Assembly: GCF_000621745.1 (NCBI RefSeq)
Contig: NZ_KK211338.1
Span: forward strand, 58,339-122,338
Source: Clostridium beijerinckii HUN142
GTDB taxonomy: Bacteria > Bacillota > Clostridia > Clostridiales > Clostridiaceae
Length of the DNA: 64,000 bases
Direction of reading: 5' to 3'
In this document: positions 44,632-53,425 of the stretch, in pieces
Layout: the number at the start of each line of letters is the position of its first letter
Numbering within the stretch: the first letter of the stretch is position 1
Position numbers and translations under genes: made by a program
The notes under the pieces: model-generated
What the model was told of the DNA's origin: nothing
The model's input: only the letters and a program-made list of their open reading frames with translations
Databases searched by the model: none

Positions 44632-47600
44632 CTAATATTGCATATCAGCTAAGCGCTTATAGTGATCATATCTTTCTTTTGCATTTTTCTCTGCTTCATC
44701 AAATAATTTATCTGCTATTTCAGGGAATACGTTCATTAAGGATGAGTAACGTATCTCACCATGTAAGAAGTCTTTATATGGAGCAGAAGGTTCCTTAGAT
44801 TCAAGTAAGAATGGATTCTTGCCTTCATCTTTTAATAATGGATTATATCTATATAGGTGCCAGTATCCAGAGTCTACAGCCTTCTTTTCTTCTTTTATAC
44901 TGTTACCCATACCAACTTTTATACCATGGCTGATACATGGAGCATAAGCTATGATTATTGATGGACCTGGATATTTTTCTGCTTCAGCAATTACTTTGAT
45001 TGCATGATTCATGTTTGCGCCCATAGCTATTTGAGCAACATACACATAACCGTAACTCATAGCCATAAGTCCTAAATCTTTCTTTCTAGTTTTTTTACCT
45101 GCTGCTGCGAATTTAGCGACTTGAGCAGTTTGGGTTGATTTTGAAGCCTGACCTCCAGTGTTAGAGTAAATTTCAGTATCCATTACAAATATATTAACAT
45201 CGTCACCCATAGCAAGCACTTGGTCAACTCCGCCATAACCTATATCGTAAGCCCAGCCGTCTCCACCAAGTATCCAGTGGGATTTCTTAATTAAGTAGTC
45301 TTTTCTTTCCAATATTTCTTTTGCAATTTCATTATTAGAACCCTTTAAAACTTCTAAAATTTTAGCAGAGGATGTTTTTGATCCGTTTCCATCATTAAAG
45401 TTATCAAGCCATTCACGGAATGCACTCTTAATATCATCACTAAAATCAGGTGATTCTAAGCCTTCATTCATTAAATCTGCAAGTTTTTCTCTAATTTGTT
45501 TAACACCAAGGAAAATACCATATCCAAATTCAGCATTGTCTTCAAATAGTGAATTTGCCCAAGCTGGACCTTTTCCTTCAGCATTTGTGGTATAAGCAAT
45601 AGAAGGAGCACTTGCACCCCAAATAGATGAACATCCAGTTGCATTTGCAATTATCATTCTTTCTCCAAAAAGTTGTGTTAATAGTCTTATATATGGTGTT
45701 TCTCCACATCCAGGACAAGCACCGTTAAATTCTAAAAGAGGTCTAACTAATTGGCTGCCCTTTAAGGTATTTCTATCAATTAAGTCTTCCTTAGGAGTAA
45801 GCGTCATTGCATATTCCCAATTTTCAGCCTGTTCTAATATTTGCTCCTCTGCTGGCTTCATTATAAGAGCTTTACCAGGAGCAGGACATACATCTGCACA
45901 GTTACCGCAGCCTGTGCAGTCTAATGGAGCAATTTGTATTCTATATCCATAGTCTTCTAGGCCTTTTCCGGAAGCTTTCTTTGTAATAAAGTCTTCAGGA
46001 GCATTTTTCTTTTCGTTCTCATCAACTAAGAATTGACGTACTGTAGCATGAGGACATATAAATGCACATTGGCCACATTGTATACACTTATCTGTTTGCC
46101 ATTCAGGAACATTTACAGCTATACCACGCTTTTCGTAAGCAGTAGTACCAAGTGGAAAAGTACCATCTTCCATACCCACAAATGCACTTGTTGGTAATTC
46201 GTCTCCTTCAAGTCTTGCAAGAGGACGTTGAATATTTTTAACGAAATCTGGTTCATCCTTAATAGGCTTATCGCTTTCCTGTGCATTAGCCCAAGAATCA
46301 GGTATACTAATTTCGTTTAATGAATCTATTCCTCTATCCACAGCATCATGATTCATTTTAACTATCTTATCACCTTTTTTACCATATAAGTGTGAAATTG
46401 AGTCTTTCAAATATTTAACCGCATCTTCTACAGGAATAACATTTGCTAATTTGAAAAATGCAGATTGCATTATCATATTAATTCTGTTTCCTAAGCCTAT
46501 TTCACCAGCAATAGCGATTGCATCGATAGTGTAGAATTTAATGTTATTTTTAGAAATATATCTCTTGTACGATGCAGGTAACTTATCTTCAATTTCATCT
46601 TTATCCCATGCACAGTTAAGAACAAAGATTCCATTATTCTTTAAACCTTTTAACACATCAAAGTTGTAAATGAAAGACTTATTATGACAAGCTACATAAT
46701 CTGAATTGTAAACTAAATAAGGAGACTTTATAGGACTCTTTCCGAATCTTAAATGGGATACAGTGGTACCACCGGATTTTTTACTGTCATAAGAAAAATA
46801 TGCTTGAGCATATAAGTCTGTATTGTCTCCTATGATTTTAATAGCACTCTTATTTGCTCCAACTGTACCATCAGATCCTAATCCCCAGAATTTACAACTT
46901 ATAGTACCTTGTGGTGTAGTATCAATTATTTCTCCTTCATCTAGAGAAGTATTAGTAATATCATCAACTATTCCTATAGTAAAATTATCCTTTGGAGCAT
47001 CTGAATTTAAATTACCAAAAACAGATATAATTTGAGATGGTCTTGTATCCTTAGATGCCAAACCATATCTTCCACCAACTATAACTGGTTTGTTATCATT
47101 ATTATAGAAAAGCTTAGTGACATCTAAATATAATGGCTCAGCAGGTGCTCCTGGTTCTTTTGTTCTATCTAAAACAGCTATTTTCTTAACGGATTTAGGT
47201 AAAACATTGAAGAAGTATTTATCACAGAATGGTCTGTATAAATGAACTTTTATCATACCTACTTTTTCGCCTTTTTCTCTTAAATAGTCTACAACCTCAC
47301 TTATAGTATCACATACTGAACCTATAGCTACGATAATTCTTTCAGCTTCAGGATCTCCGTAGTAATCAAATGGATGATATTCTCTTCCGGTAATATTCTT
47401 TAATTCTTTCATGTAATTTTCTACTATATCAGGCACTGCATTAAAGAAAGGGTTTTGTGCTTCTCTACCTTGGAAGTATATATCAGGATTTTGCGCTGTA
47501 CCTCTAGCTACTGGATGTTCTGGATTTAAAGCTCTGTCTCTAAAAGCTTTTAAGGCAGCTTTATCTACGAGTTTGGTTACTTCGCCAAAATCAGGTACCT

Positions 47601-48150
47601 CAATTTTTTGGTATTCATGTGATGTTCTAAAACCATCAAAGAAATGAGTAAATGGAACTCTTCCTTTAATTGCACTTAAATGAGCAATGCAAGCTAAATC
47701 CATTACCTCTTGAACACTACTTGATGCAAGCATGGCAAATCCAGTTTGTCTAGTAGCCATAACATCTTGGTGGTCTCCAAATATTGATAGAGCATGAGTT
47801 GCGATTGCACGAGCAGTTACATGAAATACTGCTGGTAAAAGCTCACCGGCTATCTTATACATATTTGGAATCATAAGAAGCAATCCTTGTGAAGCTGTAT
47901 AAGTTGTAGTTAATGCTCCGCCTTGAAGTGATCCATGTACTGCACCAGCTGCTCCGGCTTCAGATTGCATTTCAGCTACTTTAACTGGTTGATTAAACAT
48001 ATTTTTCTTTCCATGGGCTGACCATTCATCAACCCCCTCTGCCATAGGCGTAGAAGGAGTTATTGGATATATTGCAGCTACCTCAGTAAAATTATAGGAA
48101 GCATATGCTGCGGCTTGGTTTCCGTCCATTGTTTTTGTGACTTTTTGCAT
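44632..48150 (-). CDS. nifJ: Pyruvate:ferredoxin oxidoreductase
   Basis: This 1172-residue homodimeric PFOR oxidises pyruvate with CoA to acetyl-CoA and CO2, reducing ferredoxin; it is central to clostridial fermentation. Domain I starts with AAYASYNFTEVAAIYPITPS. Two [4Fe-4S] motifs (CIQCGQCAFICPHA and CTGCGNCADVCPAPG) lie near residues 690-755, and the TPP-binding domain has CPGCGETPY, GDGWAYDIGYGG and TEIYSNTGGQ. Length is normal. The start at 48150 follows GAGGAGG. It is a single-gene unit. Confidence 0.97.
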   Translation of the reverse strand: MQKVTKTMDGNQAAAYASYNFTEVAAIYPITPSTPMAEGVDEWSAHGKKNMFNQPVKVAEMQSEAGAAGAVHGSLQGGALTTTYTASQGLLLMIPNMYKIAGELLPAVFHVTARAIATHALSIFGDHQDVMATRQTGFAMLASSSVQEVMDLACIAHLSAIKGRVPFTHFFDGFRTSHEYQKIEVPDFGEVTKLVDKAALKAFRDRALNPEHPVARGTAQNPDIYFQGREAQNPFFNAVPDIVENYMKELKNITGREYHPFDYYGDPEAERIIVAIGSVCDTISEVVDYLREKGEKVGMIKVHLYRPFCDKYFFNVLPKSVKKIAVLDRTKEPGAPAEPLYLDVTKLFYNNDNKPVIVGGRYGLASKDTRPSQIISVFGNLNSDAPKDNFTIGIVDDITNTSLDEGEIIDTTPQGTISCKFWGLGSDGTVGANKSAIKIIGDNTDLYAQAYFSYDSKKSGGTTVSHLRFGKSPIKSPYLVYNSDYVACHNKSFIYNFDVLKGLKNNGIFVLNCAWDKDEIEDKLPASYKRYISKNNIKFYTIDAIAIAGEIGLGNRINMIMQSAFFKLANVIPVEDAVKYLKDSISHLYGKKGDKIVKMNHDAVDRGIDSLNEISIPDSWANAQESDKPIKDEPDFVKNIQRPLARLEGDELPTSAFVGMEDGTFPLGTTAYEKRGIAVNVPEWQTDKCIQCGQCAFICPHATVRQFLVDENEKKNAPEDFITKKASGKGLEDYGYRIQIAPLDCTGCGNCADVCPAPGKALIMKPAEEQILEQAENWEYAMTLTPKEDLIDRNTLKGSQLVRPLLEFNGACPGCGETPYIRLLTQLFGERMIIANATGCSSIWGASAPSIAYTTNAEGKGPAWANSLFEDNAEFGYGIFLGVKQIREKLADLMNEGLESPDFSDDIKSAFREWLDNFNDGNGSKTSSAKILEVLKGSNNEIAKEILERKDYLIKKSHWILGGDGWAYDIGYGGVDQVLAMGDDVNIFVMDTEIYSNTGGQASKSTQTAQVAKFAAAGKKTRKKDLGLMAMSYGYVYVAQIAMGANMNHAIKVIAEAEKYPGPSIIIAYAPCISHGIKVGMGNSIKEEKKAVDSGYWHLYRYNPLLKDEGKNPFLLESKEPSAPYKDFLHGEIRYSSLMNVFPEIADKLFDEAEKNAKERYDHYKRLADMQY

Positions 48151-48428
48151 TAGACTAGTCCTCCTCTTCTATTTTTATAGAAAATCATAATTTAGTTATC
48201 TCATTTATTATTTGAAAATTGAGGAAAAGTATACATATTTCTGATAAGCCATATGCTTTATTTAGCAATAAGTTTTATTAAAACGTAGCAGAAAAAGTCC
48301 GTTAGGTTGTATAAAAATTGTTTTTAATTTTATGTAATAACTAATCAAGCGGAAATATAAGCAAAATTAGCAATACTGTAACGTAATGATATTCAGCAGT
48401 ATTAGAGCTTGGAAAAAGTATGAATAAA
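48151..48428. other. Divergent region between nifJ and kdp
   Basis: No gene is seen. GTTTTATTAAAAC (48272-48284) is a 13-base palindrome on the nifJ side. AATACTG (48372-48378) is mirrored at 48397-48403. Both are candidate regulatory sites only. Confidence 0.4.
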
Positions 48429-48484
48429 ATCTTTATACAATCTTTATACGGAGGAAAAAAGTCTTAATCCAATCTTTATATTAT
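48429..48484 (+). promoter_or_regulatory. Direct repeats and -10 of the kdp promoter
   Basis: ATCTTTATA occurs at 48429-48437, 48440-48448 and 48472-48480; the first two are 11 bases apart and the third is 32 further, close to whole helical turns. OmpR-family regulators such as KdpE bind direct repeats spaced this way. A -10 candidate TATTAT (48479-48484) follows. KdpE binding is inferred from the operon. Confidence 0.6.
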
Positions 48485-48491
48485 GGGGAGT

Positions 48492-48518
48492 ATTATTCAT
48501 ATATGAGATATGAATAAT
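48492..48518 (+). repeat. Hairpin directly before the kdpZ ribosome binding site
   Basis: ATTATTCATA (48492-48501) is mirrored exactly at 48509-48518, two bases before AAGGAG. It would form a hairpin at the 5-prime end of the kdp mRNA. Confidence 0.6.
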
Positions 48519-48530
48519 GAAAGGAGAAGA

Positions 48531-48626
48531 ATGGTGTTGGATTTTATTTTTATAACATCTTTATTTGCGGGATTTTTTTCTATCATACTATTTGCTAATT
48601 GGTGTGAAAAACAAACTAACAAGTAA
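48531..48626 (+). CDS. kdpZ: Small hydrophobic Kdp-associated peptide (KdpZ-like)
   Basis: This 31-residue peptide (MVLDFIFITSLFAGFFSIIL, then FANWCEKQTNK) is a single membrane helix with a short polar tail. AAGGAG lies 4 bases before the ATG. The C. acetobutylicum kdp operon is described as kdpZYABCDX, with two small hydrophobic ORFs in front of kdpA, and this ORF has the matching position and character. A GTG at the second codon is an alternative start. Its role in the Kdp complex is not known. Confidence 0.75.
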   Translation: MVLDFIFITSLFAGFFSIILFANWCEKQTNK

Positions 48627-48650
48627 AAGAAAATAAATGGGGGAATATAT

Positions 48651-48728
48651 ATGTTAATTTTAGCTGTAATTATAATTTTTCTTTTTGGATATTTGAGTTA
48701 TGCACTATTCAATCCAGAAAAATTTTAG
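48651..48728 (+). CDS. kdpF: KdpF/KdpY small subunit of the K+-ATPase
   Basis: This 25-residue peptide (MLILAVIIIFLFGYLSYALF followed by NPEKF) matches KdpF, the one-helix subunit that stabilises the KdpABC complex in the membrane; NPEKF at the end is typical. A GGGGGA ribosome binding site precedes it. It lies 24 bases after kdpZ and 33 before kdpA. In C. acetobutylicum nomenclature it would be kdpY. Confidence 0.88.
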   Translation: MLILAVIIIFLFGYLSYALFNPEKF

Positions 48729-48761
48729 AATTATTGGTAGTAAAATTAGGAGGAATAATTT

Positions 48762-50441
48762 ATGGATTGGTTACAAATAATAATAACTTTACTGCTTTTC
48801 ATGGCAATAATAGTGCCAACTGGAAAGTACTTATATTATGTTAGCACTGGTAATAAAATGATTGGAGACAAGCTATTTAATAGAATTGATAATCTTATTT
48901 ATAAGATATGTGGAATAAGTAAAGATGAGGAAATGAAGTGGAAAGAATACGTATTTTCTATTATAGCAGTAAATGCTGTTATGGTATTTATAGGATATAT
49001 AATACTTAGAGTTCAGGGACTTCTGTTTTTAAACCCAAATGGTATAGATGGAATGGAGCAGAGTTTATCGTTTAACACTATTATAAGTTTTATGACGAAC
49101 ACAAATCTTCAAGATTATAGTGGAGAATCTGGACTTTCTCATTTAAGTCAAATGGTAGTTATTATATTTATGATGTTCACATCAGCAGCAACAGGATTTG
49201 CAGCAGCTCTTGCTTTCATGAGAGGAATAATTGGAAAAGGATCAATGGGAAACTTTTTTGTAGATTTAACAAGAATTACAACAAGAGTGTTATTACCTTT
49301 TTCAATAATAATAGGAATTTTATTAGTATCTCAAGGAGTACCACAAGCTTTATCAGGAACTAAAACTGTTACTACAATAGAAGGAAAAATGCAAGATATA
49401 GCAATTGGACCTGTGGCAGCACTTGAAGCAATAAAGCATATAGGAACCAATGGTGGAGGCTTCTTTGGAGCAAATTCAGCACATCCTTTTGAAAATCCTA
49501 CGCCGTTAACAAATTTAATAGAGTTATTATCTATGATGATGCTTCCAGGAGCTCTGGTTTTCACTTTTGGTTTAATGTTAAAAAATAAAAAACAAGGATG
49601 GGCAATATTCGGTGCAATGGCAGGGTTATTTATTATAGCACTTCCGATATGCTACTTTGCAGAAAAGGCAGGAAATCCAGCTTTGGCACATATAGGATTG
49701 AGCCAGGCTATGGGTAACATGGAAGGTAAAGAAGTTAGATTTGGAATAGGCCAGTCTTCCTTGTTTACTACAGTAACTACAGCTTTTACAACAGGAACTG
49801 TAAACAATATGCATGATTCATTAACGCCAATAGGCGGAGCTGTTGCTCTTATGAATATGATGCTTAATGTTATATTTGGTGGTAAAGGTGTAGGATTTAT
49901 GAACATGATAATGTATGCAATACTTACAGTCTTCTTATGTGGACTTATGGTAGGAAGAACACCGGAATTTTTATCAAAGAAGCTTGAAGGAAAGGAAATT
50001 AAGCTTATAGCTCTGGCTATAATAATTCATCCATTGTTAATATTGATGTTTTCAGCGCTCGCTTTAATTATGCCGCAAGGACTTTCAGGAATATCAAATC
50101 CTGGCTTCCATGGATTGTCTCAAATAGTTTATCAATTTGCCTCATCTGCAGCTAATAATGGCTCTGGCTTTGAAGGTCTAGGGGATAATACTATATTTTG
50201 GAATACTACGGCAGGAATAGTTATGTTTTATGGAAGATATTTATCAATTATAATTCTTCTTTCAGTAGCGGGATCTCTGGCAGCTAAAAGAAGTATACCG
50301 GCGACAGCAGGAACTTTTAGAACTGATAATATAATGTTTACAGTAATGTTAATTGCTATTGTTTTAATAATTGGAGCTTTAACATTTTTACCAGCTATAG
50401 CTCTTGGACCGGTAGCAGAACATTTAACCTTGTGGCATTAA
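48762..50441 (+). CDS. kdpA: K+-transporting ATPase, subunit A
   Basis: This 559-residue membrane protein is the potassium channel-like subunit of the Kdp pump, with about ten helices and four selectivity loops such as TNTNLQDYSGESGLSHLSQM, GTNGGGFFGANSAHPFENP and AANNGSGFEGLGDNT. AGGAGG precedes the ATG. It follows the two small peptides and precedes kdpB by 34 bases. The complex takes up K+ with high affinity when external K+ is low. Confidence 0.97.
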   Translation: MDWLQIIITLLLFMAIIVPTGKYLYYVSTGNKMIGDKLFNRIDNLIYKICGISKDEEMKWKEYVFSIIAVNAVMVFIGYIILRVQGLLFLNPNGIDGMEQSLSFNTIISFMTNTNLQDYSGESGLSHLSQMVVIIFMMFTSAATGFAAALAFMRGIIGKGSMGNFFVDLTRITTRVLLPFSIIIGILLVSQGVPQALSGTKTVTTIEGKMQDIAIGPVAALEAIKHIGTNGGGFFGANSAHPFENPTPLTNLIELLSMMMLPGALVFTFGLMLKNKKQGWAIFGAMAGLFIIALPICYFAEKAGNPALAHIGLSQAMGNMEGKEVRFGIGQSSLFTTVTTAFTTGTVNNMHDSLTPIGGAVALMNMMLNVIFGGKGVGFMNMIMYAILTVFLCGLMVGRTPEFLSKKLEGKEIKLIALAIIIHPLLILMFSALALIMPQGLSGISNPGFHGLSQIVYQFASSAANNGSGFEGLGDNTIFWNTTAGIVMFYGRYLSIIILLSVAGSLAAKRSIPATAGTFRTDNIMFTVMLIAIVLIIGALTFLPAIALGPVAEHLTLWH

Positions 50442-50475
50442 TTATTATGAAATTAGAAGGCAGGGAGAAAATAAT

Positions 50476-52539
50476 ATGAATGATAATAAAAAGGAATCTA
50501 AATTTATTACGAAAGAGATATTGAATGAAGCAATAATAGAATCTTTTAAGAAGTTGAATCCCCAATATATGATAAAAAATCCTGTTATGTTTGTGGTTGA
50601 GGTAGGTTTTGTCATAACTTTAGTTCTTACCATTGTACCAGGATTATTTGGAGATAAAGGTAATAACCTTGTAGTCTATAATTTTATAGTATCAGTGATA
50701 CTTTTTATAACAGTACTTTTTGCAAATTTTGCTGAAGCAGTAGCAGAAGGACGAGGAAAAGCTCAGGCTGAAAATTTAAAGAAAATGAAAAAAGATACTG
50801 TGGCAAAACTTTTAAACCCAGATGGAACCACTAAAATTATAAATGCTAATGAGTTAAAAAGAGGAGATGTAGTTTTAGTTGAAAATGGGGATATAATTCC
50901 AAATGATGGTGAAGTTGTTGATGGTATAGCTTCTGTGGATGAATCAGCTATAACAGGTGAATCAGCGCCTGTTATGAAGGAACGTGGAGGAGACTTTGCA
51001 TCAGTTACAGGTGGAACAAAGGTTGTAAGTGACTGGCTAAAAATTGAGATAACAGCGACTCCTGGTGAATCATTCTTAGATAAAATGATTTCCCTTGTTG
51101 AAGGAGCCTCAAGGCAGAAGACTCCAAATGAAATTGCTCTTAACACTATACTCGTAAGTTTAACAATTATATTTCTTGTAGTAATAGTTGCACTTTATCC
51201 AATGGCTCATTATTCTGGAGTTGCAATTTATATTTCTACATTAATTGCACTTCTTGTATGTTTAATACCTACAACCATTGGAGGGTTATTATCAGCTATA
51301 GGTATTGCAGGTATGGATAGGGTAACAAAATTTAATGTTATCGCAATGTCGGGAAAAGCAGTAGAAGCCTGTGGAGATGTTGATACAATGCTTCTTGATA
51401 AGACTGGAACTATCACTTTTGGTAACAGACTTGCAGCAGAATTCATACCAGTTGGAAAAGCCGATAAGATGGACTTGATAAATTATTCTGTGATATGTTC
51501 TTTAAAAGATGACACTCCAGAAGGAAAATCAATTGTTGACCTTGGAAAGAAACTGGCCTCTACTGTTAAGGCAGAAGAATATGAAGCTTTAGAATTTATT
51601 GAGTTTACAGCTCAAACAAGGATGAGTGGAATAAACTTGCAAAATGGCTCCAAGGTAAGAAAAGGAGCTTCTGATGCCATAAAAAATAGAATAAAAGAGA
51701 TGGGCGGAAATATTCCCAAAGATTTAGAGGATGCAGTAAATGGCGTTTCAAAACTTGGAGGAACGCCGTTAGTAGTTTGTGTAGATGACAAAATATATGG
51801 GGTCATATACCTTAAAGATACTGTTAAACCTGGTCTTGTTGAAAGATTTCAAAGACTTAGAGAAATTGGAATAAAGACAGTTATGTGTACTGGAGATAAT
51901 CCTTTAACTGCTGCAACTATTGCTAAAGAAGCTGGCGTTGATGAATTTATTGCTGAATGTAAACCAGAGGATAAGATCGCTGCAATTAAAAAAGAACAAG
52001 ATCAAGGTAAACTCGTAGCAATGACAGGCGATGGAACTAATGATGCACCAGCCCTAGCACAGGCAGATGTAGGACTTGCAATGAATAGTGGAACTACAGC
52101 AGCTAAGGAAGCAGCTAATATGGTTGATTTGGATTCAGATCCAACAAAAATTCTTGAAGTGGTTGAAATTGGAAAGCAGCTTTTAATTACAAGAGGAGCG
52201 TTAACAACTTTTAGTATAGCTAATGACGTAGCTAAATACTTTGCAATTATTCCAGCTATTTTTACTGTAGCTATACCTGAAATGCAGGTTATGAATGTAA
52301 TGGGACTTTCGACACCATATAGTGCTATACTATCAGCGCTTATATTTAATGCAATAATAATACCATTACTTATACCAATAGCAATGAAAGGGGTAAAGTA
52401 CAAACCGATGAAGGTAGAAACTATGCTTCTTAGAAATATGCTTATTTTCGGAGGTGGAGGAGTACTTGTTCCGTTCATAGGAATTAAGGTGATTGATATG
52501 ATTATTACTCCGTTAGTTAGAATTCTTAATATTGGTTAG
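50476..52539 (+). CDS. kdpB: K+-transporting ATPase, subunit B
   Basis: This 687-residue P-type ATPase is the energy-coupling subunit. It has the actuator motif SAITGESAPV, the phosphorylation motif LLDKTGTITFGNR, the nucleotide region and the hinge MTGDGTNDAPALAQADVG, with seven predicted helices including GLLSAIGIAGMDR, the Kdp-type replacement of the CPx motif. GCAGGGAG precedes the ATG. Confidence 0.97.
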   Translation: MNDNKKESKFITKEILNEAIIESFKKLNPQYMIKNPVMFVVEVGFVITLVLTIVPGLFGDKGNNLVVYNFIVSVILFITVLFANFAEAVAEGRGKAQAENLKKMKKDTVAKLLNPDGTTKIINANELKRGDVVLVENGDIIPNDGEVVDGIASVDESAITGESAPVMKERGGDFASVTGGTKVVSDWLKIEITATPGESFLDKMISLVEGASRQKTPNEIALNTILVSLTIIFLVVIVALYPMAHYSGVAIYISTLIALLVCLIPTTIGGLLSAIGIAGMDRVTKFNVIAMSGKAVEACGDVDTMLLDKTGTITFGNRLAAEFIPVGKADKMDLINYSVICSLKDDTPEGKSIVDLGKKLASTVKAEEYEALEFIEFTAQTRMSGINLQNGSKVRKGASDAIKNRIKEMGGNIPKDLEDAVNGVSKLGGTPLVVCVDDKIYGVIYLKDTVKPGLVERFQRLREIGIKTVMCTGDNPLTAATIAKEAGVDEFIAECKPEDKIAAIKKEQDQGKLVAMTGDGTNDAPALAQADVGLAMNSGTTAAKEAANMVDLDSDPTKILEVVEIGKQLLITRGALTTFSIANDVAKYFAIIPAIFTVAIPEMQVMNVMGLSTPYSAILSALIFNAIIIPLLIPIAMKGVKYKPMKVETMLLRNMLIFGGGGVLVPFIGIKVIDMIITPLVRILNIG

Positions 52540-52638
52540 TTTAAATAATTTGTAGTTCATGTCTTTAGGTTATCCTGTAGTAAATAACTAATTATAATAA
52601 TATACAGTATGTATTTCAAGATAAAAGGAGATTTTTAT

Positions 52639-53265
52639 ATGAAAATAATTAAAAAATCTATTCTTATAAGTATTACGTTTATGGTACTTTGTGGGCTTAT
52701 ATATCCTCTATTTATGACAGGAATAAGCCAGTTACTATTTAATAACAAAGCTAATGGTAGTATGGTAAGCTTAGATGGTAAAGAAGTTGGATCAGAATTT
52801 ATAGGACAAAACTTTACAGATCCAAGATTCTTTAGAGGAAGAGTTTCAGCTGTAAATTACAACACTTATACAGAGGCAGATACTGTGCCAGATGAAAGTG
52901 GAAAAGCAGCATACAGCGGAGTAGGATCAGGCTCTCAAAATTTAGCTCCATCGAGTAATGCGCTTAAAGAAAGAGTTCAGAAAGATATGGATGATTTTTT
53001 AGCAGCTAATCCTGGAGTTAAGAAAGAAGATATCCCAACAGATTTACTTACAAGCTCAGGTTCAGGATTAGATCCTAGTATAAGTCCTGAAGCAGCAAGA
53101 ATTCAAATACCGGCAGTTTCAAAGGCATCTGGAATAAGTGAAATAGATCTTCAAAAAATAGTTGATAAGTGTACTGAAGGTAGGACACTTGGAATATTTG
53201 GTGAGCCGAGAGTAAATGTACTAAAAGTCAATATCGAAATGGCTTCACTTTTAAGTACAAAGTAA
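52639..53265 (+). CDS. kdpC: K+-transporting ATPase, subunit C
   Basis: This 208-residue subunit has one N-terminal membrane helix (about 5-30) and an outer domain with GSEFIGQNFTDPRFFRGRVSA, SGSGLDPSISPEAARIQIP and the C-terminal GRTLGIFGEPRVNVLKVN. I use ATG 52639, preceded by AAAGGAG; the frame opens at 52609 but without a ribosome binding site. It completes KdpABC. A region with imperfect inverted repeats separates it from kdpD. Confidence 0.95.
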   Translation: MKIIKKSILISITFMVLCGLIYPLFMTGISQLLFNNKANGSMVSLDGKEVGSEFIGQNFTDPRFFRGRVSAVNYNTYTEADTVPDESGKAAYSGVGSGSQNLAPSSNALKERVQKDMDDFLAANPGVKKEDIPTDLLTSSGSGLDPSISPEAARIQIPAVSKASGISEIDLQKIVDKCTEGRTLGIFGEPRVNVLKVNIEMASLLSTK

Positions 53266-53329
53266 TTTGAGCTTTGAGCTCATTTCACTTTTATATTGTT
53301 ATTGGATAATATATAATTTCATTAGGCAG

Positions 53330-53390
53330 AAGGCACAATCAAAAAAATAATAAACCAATATGCTTGTCTATTATTTTCTTTCATGTGCCT
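53330..53390 (+). terminator. Imperfect hairpin between kdpC and kdpD
   Basis: AGGCACA near 53331 pairs with TGTGCCT (53384-53390), and TAATAA/TTATTA segments add an inner helix. It could partly end the structural-gene transcript, keeping kdpDE at a lower level. Confidence 0.45.
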
Positions 53391-53425
53391 AAGGTAAAAT
53401 TAAAGAGATGTTAGGAGTGATTTAA

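Noticed and set aside
52002..52478. 158-codon reverse ORF inside kdpB
   Set aside because: Frame shadow of a conserved P-type ATPase coding region.
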